This document shows positions 18,044 to 27,964 of a stretch of DNA of 64,000 nucleotides, piece after piece. The stretch's first letter is position 1; each line of letters starts with the position of its first letter. Below the pieces are notes generated by a model. The model was not told the origin of the DNA and made no database searches. It was given only the letters and a program-made list of their open reading frames with translations. A program made the position numbers and the translations under genes. The DNA is from Enterococcus sp. DIV2402 (lineage in GTDB: Bacteria; Bacillota; Bacilli; Lactobacillales; Enterococcaceae), in the NCBI RefSeq assembly GCF_017426705.2, contig NZ_CP147251.1, positions 3,074,501-3,138,500 on the forward strand, given 5' to 3'.

Positions 18044-18087
18044 ATTATATATATATTATTCAATCTAATATTAAAAAAATATTAGAT
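18044..18087 (-). promoter_or_regulatory. Promoter of the giant gene with palindrome over the -35 region
   Basis: On the minus strand a TATAAT -10 lies at 18044-18049. There is no good -35. Instead a perfect 10-bp inverted repeat (ATCTAATATT, 5-base T loop, AATATTAGAT) at 18063-18087 covers that position. An activator-dependent promoter is likely; the palindrome could alternatively be a weak AT-rich terminator for the upstream CapA/MurF-like gene. Confidence 0.5.
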
Positions 18088-18154
18088 GCGAATACCAAAT
18101 AAAGTAGATTTTTTGAACATTTGATAAGATAACTATCGACCTCAATTAAGCACA

Positions 18155-21100
18155 TCAAGGTATAGCTTCTTGCTTAACACTGTACTGTTTTAATTGTTCA
18201 GCAACTGTATAAAATTTACTGAGTGACGATCCTTTAATAAATATGAAAGAATCATCTTCTATATATTTTTCAACTTCTTTAGCAATTAATTCTTTTTCTT
18301 CAAACCATTGGATTTCTGGAAGTTCGTTTGCCAGTTGTTGAAATGCCTTACCACATAAAAATATTTGGTCAGCTGGACTATCTTGTATCATTTCTTTTAA
18401 TTTATAGTGCTCTTGGAAGCTGATTTCTCCTAAATCTGCGACTTCCCCCAGTACTAATAAACTATTTCCCGTATAAAATTTTCGTTTTTCTTTAAATGTT
18501 TGCAAACCATTTTTTAAAGCAAGAATGGAACTATTATGTGTGTCATCAATTAAAGTAACTTTCATATCCTCATTTTCAATCACACATTTCTCCAAATTCC
18601 TCGGCAAATTATGATACTCTTGAAAACAATGAATATAATCATTTACGGCATAACCTAAAGCATCGATTGCTAGTAAGCTAGCCATAATATTTTGGATTCT
18701 TCCTAAATTATCCGCAACTACTTTAAATGTATAGAGGTGACGATTTAATGACACTGTTATTTCGGAATCATCTCGTGTAATAATCCTTTCTACTAAACAA
18801 CAATCCGCAGTAGAATCTGTTAAACTATATGTTTTAATCTGCAAATTTTGACTATTTGCTTCACGGAGTATTTTCCATAAATATTTTTCTTCAATATCAC
18901 CATTAATAATTGCCGTAGCTCCATTTTTTGTATGTCTAAACAGTTCCGTCTTACAGGATAGATTTCTTTCTACACCATATTTTGCATGGGCATTTCCATA
19001 TGATGTCATAATTGCAACATCACTACGATAACGATACGTCTCATTCCCATACCCTAATCGATTCATACATCCAACAGAAGCTTCAATTAATGCTATGGTA
19101 GGATTAGTAATTAGACTCAATGCAATATCTAAATTAGGAAGATGTAAGCTTGAATTTCCTGTATTACTAGTTGGCTTTTCTTTTTCTAACAATTGCTCTA
19201 AAAGCATTCGCACAGAAGATTTCCCTGCACTACCAGTAATAGTAACCATTTTTCCAGAAGCATTTTCTGTCATGCAATCTGCTAATAATGACGCTGTTTG
19301 TAACCCATTCTCTACAATATATTGCGGGATACTGTCTTTATACTGTTCGATTGGCGTATCTGTAATAATTAATCCTATTTTATGAATGGCATTACTATTT
19401 AGTAACTGTTCATTTCTATGCAGTGGGTTCCAGTTAGGTAAATAAATCATATTTTTTAAATCTTCTTTACTTAAAGAAACATATACGGCATTTTCACACT
19501 GCGTTTCTTCTATTACTTTTGGATCAATACTCATAAAATCAAAATTAAAATCGGGGATAATGTCTGATTGTAAAAAATACCCCTTCAGATTTTGGTCAAA
19601 CCACTCTAACCATTTACTGTTTTCATTAGCTGTCTGCGTTTTCCTTTTAAAAGCATCTATTTCATAGTACAGGTGACCTGCTTCATCTTTTTTTGCACTA
19701 GTTAGTAACTTATTCGAATTAAGCGTTTCTATATCTTGAATAACTGTTTGTCTATCTTTTTCATTAATAAAATAAGGTTGCCAAAATGTATCAAGATTAA
19801 AATTCCAAAAAGGATAGATTTGTATTTTATTCTTTTGGATATTCCATTTTAAGAAATAACCATATGGGAAATTTTCTGGTTTAGTGAATTCTAGACCATT
19901 ATTGTTAAAAATCCCGTTACCTATGCTATAAAATACCCGTGTTCCATCAATTTCTTCTACTTCTTGAATTTTATGGGGACCACTACCAATAATTAAGTCC
20001 GCACCTTTTTCAACTAAAATTTTTGCTAACTGTCGTTGTGATACTAATACATTTTTGAAATCTACACCCCAATGTGCAAAAACAACCACTTGGGTTTGAG
20101 GATTTCTATTTTTAAATTGTTTGATTTCTTCTAATAATATTCCATCTAATGTGGTAACTCCTGAACGATTTGTTGCATAAAAGTCAAAATCTAAGTCACG
20201 CCCATTACGATGCCAATATCCTGAAAAAAATGCTAACTTCTGATTCCCATAGGTTACAATTACTGGTTTAATGGCATCCGACAGATTTTCACCTGAACCT
20301 ATTGTAGAAATTTCTGCTGCTTTTAAACTATCAATCGTATCTAAAAGCGCCTCTTCTCCATAGTCTTTCGCATGATTATTTCCCAAGTTAATCATCTTAA
20401 CGAAACGATTTTTTAGTTCCTTAATCGTTTTTTCTTTATCCCCACCAAGATAGAAAACTTTTCTTTCGTTATAACAAGGTTCATTGGGTTTGATTAGCAC
20501 CCCCTCATAAGTAACAATATTGAAGTCTTCCTTCTTCATTTTTTTTGATAATTTTTCAAAAGAATGTGCATAACCATATTTTTGTAACGCATCTGCTTGA
20601 TTTTTCAACTTACGTTTTTTTGTATAAAATTCACCAAAATACGTATCTGCTAGGATATTAATGATGGGATTCTCTAACTCTATTTCCTCTATTTTTTCAT
20701 CTGAGACTAATGAGGTTAATAAAGCTAATTCAACGGTTTGAATATAGTTTTGACTGTTAATAACTAGTGAACACACCAACTGTCCAGCAACCTCACGAAA
20801 AATTAAAGCATTACTCTGTTGATCTCCCCAAAAAATGCTAGCAATAGCATCACCTTTTAAATCCATAAATGATTGCGGTTGATATTTTTTCCCCTGAATA
20901 ATATGAATTCTATTTTTTATATAAGAAAAAGTGGATCTTGCTAATTTCAAGTAAGCTAAACCAACTTTATAATAATCAAATAAGTTCGTTTTTTGACGAT
21001 TGGCTTGACGCCCCGTCAAACTAATCTGAGATTTTTTTGAGATATTTAATTTAATGGCTAGTTGATTTATTTTTTTCCGTGCTTCTTTCTCACTGCCATA

Positions 21101-21424
21101 CAATTGGCATAAAGCGCGGATACAGTCTGGTGCATTTAATGAAATTGCTTGATTTAATACATCAATTAATAAGCGTTCTTCCCCACGAACGCCATGCGTT
21201 GAACGTAATGCGTCTTTTTCAACCATTGCGCCTCTAGAAAAAGTTACTACTTGATCTGGAGATAACTTCTTATCTTGTAAATCTGTCAAAATCAGCAAAT
21301 AAAGCAATAAATGATTTACTCCCCACGGCGATAAACGATTGCCTGTTGGGCGTTCATTAAATAATTTTGTATCTGAAAAAGTAAGTGCTGTTGCTTCGTA
21401 CGTATGATTTTCCCAACATTCCAT
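18155..21424 (-). CDS. Three-domain fusion: degenerate DacA-like, CapA-like and MurF-like ligase
   Basis: A 1089-aa protein without signal peptide. Residues about 25-240 resemble the D-Ala-D-Ala carboxypeptidase fold (LSPDQVVTFSRGAM, LIDVLNQAISLNAPDCIRAL), but the expected SxxK reads SPWG at 32-35, so catalytic Lys is missing while an SLN motif remains. Residues about 295-560 match the CapA/PgsA metallophosphatase-like domain (NLGNNHAKDYG, FAHWGVDF, GADLIIGSGPHKIQ, SIGNGIFN). Residues about 680-1089 match Mur ligases: P-loop TITGSAGKSS near 728, then DDTHNSS and VLGEVADLGE as in MurF. CapA and Mur-ligase-like CapB/PgsB act together in poly-gamma-glutamate synthesis, so amide-bond formation on an acidic polymer is plausible. 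It lies between a sortase and the Asp-rich rod gene. Substrate unknown. Confidence 0.8.
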   Translation of the reverse strand: MECWENHTYEATALTFSDTKLFNERPTGNRLSPWGVNHLLLYLLILTDLQDKKLSPDQVVTFSRGAMVEKDALRSTHGVRGEERLLIDVLNQAISLNAPDCIRALCQLYGSEKEARKKINQLAIKLNISKKSQISLTGRQANRQKTNLFDYYKVGLAYLKLARSTFSYIKNRIHIIQGKKYQPQSFMDLKGDAIASIFWGDQQSNALIFREVAGQLVCSLVINSQNYIQTVELALLTSLVSDEKIEEIELENPIINILADTYFGEFYTKKRKLKNQADALQKYGYAHSFEKLSKKMKKEDFNIVTYEGVLIKPNEPCYNERKVFYLGGDKEKTIKELKNRFVKMINLGNNHAKDYGEEALLDTIDSLKAAEISTIGSGENLSDAIKPVIVTYGNQKLAFFSGYWHRNGRDLDFDFYATNRSGVTTLDGILLEEIKQFKNRNPQTQVVVFAHWGVDFKNVLVSQRQLAKILVEKGADLIIGSGPHKIQEVEEIDGTRVFYSIGNGIFNNNGLEFTKPENFPYGYFLKWNIQKNKIQIYPFWNFNLDTFWQPYFINEKDRQTVIQDIETLNSNKLLTSAKKDEAGHLYYEIDAFKRKTQTANENSKWLEWFDQNLKGYFLQSDIIPDFNFDFMSIDPKVIEETQCENAVYVSLSKEDLKNMIYLPNWNPLHRNEQLLNSNAIHKIGLIITDTPIEQYKDSIPQYIVENGLQTASLLADCMTENASGKMVTITGSAGKSSVRMLLEQLLEKEKPTSNTGNSSLHLPNLDIALSLITNPTIALIEASVGCMNRLGYGNETYRYRSDVAIMTSYGNAHAKYGVERNLSCKTELFRHTKNGATAIINGDIEEKYLWKILREANSQNLQIKTYSLTDSTADCCLVERIITRDDSEITVSLNRHLYTFKVVADNLGRIQNIMASLLAIDALGYAVNDYIHCFQEYHNLPRNLEKCVIENEDMKVTLIDDTHNSSILALKNGLQTFKEKRKFYTGNSLLVLGEVADLGEISFQEHYKLKEMIQDSPADQIFLCGKAFQQLANELPEIQWFEEKELIAKEVEKYIEDDSFIFIKGSSLSKFYTVAEQLKQYSVKQEAIP

Positions 21425-21533
21425 AATACCCCTCCAAAACTCATTTTCATTTTTAAAAAAAATTCTAATGCTTCTTTTTGGTTCATTCTGTGGTGCTATA
21501 GTTCATCTTTACAAAGAAATAAGCATAACTTTA

Positions 21534-22349
21534 TTACAACCCAAATGCTGTCGTCATGTCTGTCGTCATTTGGTCAACAGGAACAACGTCTACTAGCTGT
21601 CCTTGAATAATTAATCGACTGGTTGCATCATAATCGCCACAGGTTACTAATGTAACGATAGCTTGACCAGGTACTTCATCTAAAACTTCTGTCGCATCAG
21701 GTGCAACGGATTTTTTTGAATAGGTTTCATAAATATAAACATTTGTTAAATCATTCAGATAGATACGATCGCCCATGCTCACATTCACTAATGGTGAAAA
21801 TAACGCATAGGGATCATAAGACAAATGACTGGCTAAGGCATAGTTTCCACTGCCCATCACTTGAGAAGGCGACATTGTTCCTGCTCCCCACAATAAGTTC
21901 TCATTTGCTAAGCCTAAAAAAATAGGTAAATTGAGATTGACACTTGGAATAGCAATTCCAGCAACAACAGGATATGTTGAATTTTTTTTATTTAGTTGTG
22001 CTTCTACTACAGCTTGGGTACTAATCGGTTCCACTGCTGAAAAATCAAAGGTAATGCCATCTGTATTTTGTGCATTCGCCTTTTCTTCTGAGTCAATATC
22101 TTGCTCTTTTTTTGTAGAAGAGTTTGTTATATTAGAAGATGAATTGGTTGCATCTGTTGATTTACTTTGAGTAATTTTTTTTTGGTTTTCAAGAATCTCT
22201 TCTCGATTCACGTTCGCTATGGTAAATGATTGACTATTATGGCGAACAATTGCTTCTTGAATTTGATTGTTAAAAATTAAAAGTAAAGCAACGATTAGTA
22301 ACATAAGAAAAAAAACGAGTTTGATTCTTCTTTTTGTTTTTTCTTTCAT
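21534..22349 (-). CDS. Class A-like sortase
   Basis: A 271-aa membrane-anchored transpeptidase. An N-terminal helix at about 10-28 is followed by a Ser/Thr/Glu-rich stalk to about 95 and a sortase domain. The catalytic triad is visible: His in NYALASHLS near 172, Cys in TLVTCGDY near 235 and Arg in SRLIIQG near 243. The IPSVNLNLPIFLGL segment is the usual substrate-side strand. It lacks the C-terminal membrane helix of class C enzymes, so class A is the best call. It is the first gene after the regulator and probably anchors the giant LPQTG protein. The housekeeping sortase may lie elsewhere. The start has GGGAG 9 bases upstream. Confidence 0.88.
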   Translation of the reverse strand: MKEKTKRRIKLVFFLMLLIVALLLIFNNQIQEAIVRHNSQSFTIANVNREEILENQKKITQSKSTDATNSSSNITNSSTKKEQDIDSEEKANAQNTDGITFDFSAVEPISTQAVVEAQLNKKNSTYPVVAGIAIPSVNLNLPIFLGLANENLLWGAGTMSPSQVMGSGNYALASHLSYDPYALFSPLVNVSMGDRIYLNDLTNVYIYETYSKKSVAPDATEVLDEVPGQAIVTLVTCGDYDATSRLIIQGQLVDVVPVDQMTTDMTTAFGL

Positions 22350-22449
22350 ACTATAAATCTCCCATTAAAATAATCTGTAGTTAGCTAGCAAATCTGCCTC
22401 TTGAATATGAATGTACTTCAATTTAACAAATAAACCCTACCTTTTTTAT

Positions 22450-22475
22450 AATTATTTTTTAATCAAAAAATAATT
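22450..22475 (-). promoter_or_regulatory. Perfect AT-only palindrome upstream of the sortase gene
   Basis: AATTATTTTTT and its complement are separated by 4 bases, about 100 bp before the sortase start. Candidate regulator site; no proof of binding. Confidence 0.35.
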
Positions 22476-22557
22476 CTCATATAAATTTCCTAATTTTTAT
22501 CCTTGGATTGAAAAACAAAAAAACATATTTTATTCTTCACAAAAAAGACACATATAA

Positions 22558-22613
22558 AATAACGACAAATATCCAGCAATTCGAAAAAATCATTGTCTTT
22601 TTGTCGTGTTATT
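22558..22613 (+). other. Long inverted repeat with T run on the plus strand
   Basis: AATAACGACAAA pairs with TTTGTCGTGTTATT (two-base bulge), and ATTTTTTTATT follows on the plus strand, as in an intrinsic terminator. No plus-strand gene precedes it, so an unannotated antisense or small RNA, or chance in AT-rich DNA, must be considered. Confidence 0.35.
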
Positions 22614-22760
22614 TTTTTATTCCAGCTTTTTTATTATTAAAAAGTATTTTTTGACTAAATCTATCTGTACAAGTCAAGGACAACGGTTTCAGTTTTTATA
22701 GTTTTTTTACCTTTTTTTATAAAAAAAATTATAAAAATCCATCTTTTTTTATAAAAAAAG

Positions 22761-22787
22761 CCATAAGGATTGATAAAATCCTTATGG
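22761..22787 (-). terminator. Terminator of the Mga-type regulator gene
   Basis: 10-bp perfect stem CCATAAGGAT with a 7-base loop, followed on the minus strand by CTTTTTTTATA, immediately after the stop codon. Confidence 0.85.
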
Positions 22788-24251
22788 TTATCGTAATTCT
22801 GATTGTGATTCATGTTTTTTCCACCAACGTGTATCAACAATCTTCTGAAATAGAAACTCTAGATCAGTTGCTTGAGGTAAATTTAGCAAAAATACAAATT
22901 CTTTGTCGACATTCGTTGCTATGCGCCTACTATCTGTTATGACAATATCCGCTCTATCCACGACAGGTGTCACAATTGCTCCTATATTTGCAAAATTTGT
23001 TACTAATGTTTCAATAAAATGATTGTAAAAACGGCCTTGAGAAAAATCAATATAAATATAAACAGGATCTAAAATAGCTTCTAATGGTAAAACAGTGATG
23101 ATTGTCATCATATAATTCAAAAACAAATATTTTCTACGGTCATGCAAAAAGGGTTCTGTTTCTTTTAAGTTAGAAATATAAATCGTTAAAAATGCGTGTA
23201 TTTCCGGAAATCTGTTTTTAAAATACTCCACTTGTTCTGCATTAATAAAGTAATTATGGATTTTTCCTTTATTGAGCAAATCAATATGAACATAAAAAAT
23301 TTCTTTATATAATTGGTTCGTTTCTTCAGGATAATTCCAAATTCTAGGAAATTTCTTTTGTAAAGCACTAATGAAACTGCTATTCCAACGACTTATCGTA
23401 AAGGTTGACGGAAGTTCTAAGGGGTAAGTAAGGCTTTCTAAACTAAAATAATAGCGACTCAATGCGTAAATTTCATTCCATAGTATATTTTCTGACAATT
23501 GAAATCGCTCTAAAAACAACCGACTAGTATTTATCAATTCCTTTGGCAAAAGCTTATTGTCGATAATTTCAAATTCGCAATCATTTTCTATGAAATAATG
23601 ATGTCTAATACGTGTATCAATAACAAACAATGTGTGTTTTATATGGAGCTTTTGAAAGAGTGTGGTATTTACAAAATGTAATTTTTTCTGTTGATTATTA
23701 ATAAAAAAATCATCGCTTTTCTCATAAATTAAAAAATTATTTTTTTCAATTTTTAATAAAAGCTCTGTTGCCCAAAAACGTAATTCCACTTCATTTTCTG
23801 CTTCTACTTGAAAGCGTCGATTAATCTTAAATCCTAATTTTTGTAATTCTTTGTTTAGTTCACTTTGGCTTTTATGCGCAATTGGGTAACTAATTGATTC
23901 CGTTAAAGCAAATTCATTTAACGATTTATACGTTTGTAAAAAGGCTTGTAACACAAGGCGGTACTTGATTGATTCTTGAATATATAATTCAAAAAGTGTT
24001 TCAGCAATATTATGTTCTTTAGAACTCAACATAATATTTTGGTCAATAATCTCTATCGCACATAATTTATCCAAATCAAAACGCTGAAAATCCATTAGCA
24101 AACTTTGGGTAAGTCGTTTGAATACATAATTCGAAGTTTGCAATTCATTCATCATTTCATTGATCGATAAGGTAAAACTGTCTGATTCTTCTAGTTTTTT
24201 TATAAACATATACTTTTTTTGCTCTTCTTTATCCAAAAAAATTTCAAACAT
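22788..24251 (-). CDS. Mga/AtxA-family transcriptional regulator
   Basis: A 487-aa cytoplasmic regulator. The N-terminal about 110 residues carry helix-turn-helix segments (SFTLSINEMMNELQTSNYVFKRLTQSLLMDF), followed by a long helical middle with PRD-like character and a C-terminal EIIB-like domain (YIYIDFSQGRFYNHFIETLV, then ADIVITDSRR). This is the layout of Mga, AtxA and the enterococcal Mga-like proteins, which control surface and virulence genes. It is the first gene of the island and reads toward the sortase and surface genes, from which its own terminator separates it. It is likely the island's regulator. Base composition is more AT-rich than its neighbours, in keeping with an acquired block. 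The start has AAGGAG 9 bases upstream. Confidence 0.82.
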   Translation of the reverse strand: MFEIFLDKEEQKKYMFIKKLEESDSFTLSINEMMNELQTSNYVFKRLTQSLLMDFQRFDLDKLCAIEIIDQNIMLSSKEHNIAETLFELYIQESIKYRLVLQAFLQTYKSLNEFALTESISYPIAHKSQSELNKELQKLGFKINRRFQVEAENEVELRFWATELLLKIEKNNFLIYEKSDDFFINNQQKKLHFVNTTLFQKLHIKHTLFVIDTRIRHHYFIENDCEFEIIDNKLLPKELINTSRLFLERFQLSENILWNEIYALSRYYFSLESLTYPLELPSTFTISRWNSSFISALQKKFPRIWNYPEETNQLYKEIFYVHIDLLNKGKIHNYFINAEQVEYFKNRFPEIHAFLTIYISNLKETEPFLHDRRKYLFLNYMMTIITVLPLEAILDPVYIYIDFSQGRFYNHFIETLVTNFANIGAIVTPVVDRADIVITDSRRIATNVDKEFVFLLNLPQATDLEFLFQKIVDTRWWKKHESQSELR

Positions 24252-24802
24252 GCTATTTTCTCCTTATTCAATATTCCTCATTATTTATGTACTAACTACA
24301 TTAACAAGATTCTTGTTTACCAATCATCTTATCAATTCCTTATTTTTTATTTATAATTTTTTTCATTCATCGGATAAGATTTATTATAAATTCAAGCAAA
24401 CAAAACGAGTTTCACAAGCATTCTCATTATCTATTTCCATATTTTTTCATTATAAATAAAATTTTTACATAATAATGGCTCGTTATTTTATAAAAAGCTA
24501 TCTCTAATTCAGACATTTTCTATAAAGAACAAAAAATATTTTATATGAAAACAAAAAATATTGATAATAATTCTTTTATTTTTTAATGTTTTTTATAAGG
24601 AAAAAAATGAGGTTTTTAGAAAACAACTGTTTCCTCTATAAATCAGTAACCATCTAATAAGTATCGGCTTAAAAAAACAAAACGTATATATGTAAATCAA
24701 CCTTTTTTAGAAATAAAAATGTTATAGTATAAAAAAAAACAAAAACAACAGTTGTCAATTCGTGTTGTTTTTGTTTCATTCGATTTCGTTGTGAGAAATG
24801 AC
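24252..24802. other. 551-bp AT-rich intergenic region
   Basis: No gene is supported here. It contains the ksgA terminator at 24737-24776 and, about 280-310 bp upstream of the Mga-type start, a direct repeat AACAAAAAATATT at 24528 and 24550 (22 bp apart). The remainder is homopolymeric A/T. It separates the conserved ksgA cluster from the surface-protein island. Confidence 0.6.
24737..24776 (-). terminator. Terminator of tatD-rnmV-ksgA operon
   Basis: A 13-bp stem (AAACAAAAACAAC) with 14-base loop, followed by eight or more T on the minus strand, 27 bp after the ksgA stop. Confidence 0.85.
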
Positions 24803-26246
<1,444 letters not shown>

Positions 26247-26250
<4 letters not shown>

Positions 26251-27017
26251 CGCTCAATCCCAAACAAACGATGGGCATTTGCCGTTGTTTGTTTTGCTAC
26301 CTCTTCAAAAGTCACTTCACGCAATTCTGCAATTTTTTCAACGACAAAACGTGTATAGCCAGGTTCATTCCTTCTCCCTCGATACGGAACAGGTGCTAAA
26401 TAAGGCGCATCTGTTTCAACTAAGAGTCGATCCCACGGAACAACTTTTGCTGCTGCTTGAACTTCTAACGCTTTTTTAAACGTTACAACGCCACTAAATG
26501 AAAGGTGCATCCCTAAATCTAAAAATTTCTGTGCCCAAATATCATCGCCACTAAAGCTATGCATAATTCCACCAATTTCACGAATATCTGCATCTTTTAA
26601 AATCCGATACGTATCTTCAATAGCATCACGCATATGAATACTAATAGGTAGGCCATGTTCTTTAGCAATCGAAATTTGACGACGAAAAACCTTTTCTTGT
26701 ATGTCTTTTGGATCTTCCATCCAATAATAATCCAAGCCAATTTCACCTAACGCTACCACTTTTGGTTGTGTTAAACGTTCTTGTAAGAATGCCTCAGCTT
26801 CTTTTGTATAACTTCCTGCTTCAGTTGGATGCCAGCCAATGATACTATAGATATCCTGATATGTTTGGCTTAATTGTAAGGATTTTTCAATTGTTGGATA
26901 ATCAAATCCAACAACAGCCATTTCCGTTACGCCTAATTCATTGGCACGAGCAATCGTTTCAGGAATATCATCATTAAATTGCTCAGCGTTTAAATGTGTA
27001 TGTGAATCAAAAATCAT
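26247..27017 (-). CDS. TatD-family metal-dependent DNase
   Basis: A 256-aa TIM-barrel hydrolase of the TatD/YcfH family. Metal-binding and active-site motifs are present: DSHTHLN near the start, GEIGLDYYW with Glu and Asp, HMRDA, HSFSGD and ETDAPYL near the end. Members have 3'-exonuclease activity on DNA and RNA. The start is at the ATG at 27017, preceded by AGGAGGAAGAAAG; an in-frame extension upstream begins before this site and lacks the family's usual MIFDSHTH start. First gene of the operon with rnmV and rsmA. Confidence 0.93.
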
Positions 27018-27174
27018 CTTTCTTCCTCCTAATTCTCTCGTATACAATAGCACATTTTCGCTAAATTCGAAACGAGTATCTCTTAAGACCTAGGCAAACA
27101 TCCGTCTAAAGATGGATACGTTGGAACCTATTCTTTCTTATAATATAGTAGAAAAAGAAAAAGGAGGGATTGGG

Positions 27175-27813
27175 ATGGAACGTTTACGTTCGCAGTACCG
27201 GTATTATTCAAGAGCAAAAGATAAAGGGTTAGCCTTTCAAAAAGATTTTCCGCAATTCGCACAACAACTGCGCCAAAAACAACGAGTTTCTGATAAAAAT
27301 CAAGTAAATACCTTCACCCATTGGTTACTATTACTGGGTTTCGGAATGTTAACAATTGCTAGTTTTCCTCAACAATTAGTAATTCTTTTAATCTTAGTTG
27401 GTATTACCGCATTAGTTAAAGGTCCAGGTATGTTACTTTTTGGTATGCTGTATTCTTTCTTAGTGAGTTTGTTTCCGCCACTTGGTATTTTCTTATCGGC
27501 ATTGTTCTTTTTACTTAGCTTATATCAATTAACTCGTAATTGGCGGTTTGGTTTAGCGGCAGCTTTCTTTTATTTGTATCCCATGATGACTGTAGCATTT
27601 CGTCAATTTGCTTATTTTGACCAGACAGGATGGTTACTTGCTTTTGGTGCTGTAGGACTAGTTGGTATGCACTTTTTATTTCGTAATGTATATGTTAGTC
27701 AACCATCAAGCAAAGCTTTAGCATGGTCCTTAATTAGTTTGCCTTATGATTGTCTAGTCTTTTTACTTCCTTCAAAAAAAGGCAAAAAAACACGCTTTAA
27801 GCGCAGAAAATAA
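27175..27813 (+). CDS. Multi-pass membrane protein of unknown function
   Basis: A 212-aa protein with a basic soluble N-terminus of about 45 residues (RLRSQYRYYSRAKDKG) followed by roughly six hydrophobic helices from residue 46 to 170 and a basic C-terminal tail ending in KKGKKTRFKRRK. I recognise no functional motif. The start is the ATG at 27175 because AAGGAGGG lies just upstream; an earlier in-frame ATG would place that site inside the coding region. Single-gene unit, diverging from tatD and closed by its own terminator. Confidence 0.8.
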   Translation: MERLRSQYRYYSRAKDKGLAFQKDFPQFAQQLRQKQRVSDKNQVNTFTHWLLLLGFGMLTIASFPQQLVILLILVGITALVKGPGMLLFGMLYSFLVSLFPPLGIFLSALFFLLSLYQLTRNWRFGLAAAFFYLYPMMTVAFRQFAYFDQTGWLLAFGAVGLVGMHFLFRNVYVSQPSSKALAWSLISLPYDCLVFLLPSKKGKKTRFKRRK

Positions 27814-27828
27814 TGATGTGGAATTTGT

Positions 27829-27866
27829 GTCTGTCGACTCTTAAGAAGTACTCGACAGACTTTTTT
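27829..27866 (+). terminator. Intrinsic terminator
   Basis: GTCTGTCGA pairs with TCGACAGAC, with a 14-base loop, followed by TTTTTT, just after the membrane-protein gene. Confidence 0.9.
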
Positions 27867-27964
27867 ATGCGAAAATTTTCTCTTTTGTTCGATTGCTTTT
27901 TTGCTTATAATCCACTATTCTATATACATATGTTACATTAAAAATGGCAAAGGAGACCCAATAC

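Larger units (their letters stand above)
22350..22787 (-). other. 438-bp intergenic leader between the Mga-type gene and the sortase
   Basis: Very AT-rich and without a supportable gene. It holds, from right to left, the regulator's terminator (22761-22787), two TTTTTTTATAAAAAAA-like palindromes, a 12-bp inverted repeat (22558-22613), and an 11-bp perfect palindrome (22450-22475) just upstream of a TTATAA-like -10. It likely contains the promoter of the sortase-led operon. Confidence 0.6.

Noticed and set aside
27112..27174. N-terminal extension of the 212-aa membrane protein
   Set aside because: The AAGGAGGG ribosome site lies within it and directly precedes the next ATG, so the shorter form is the likely product.
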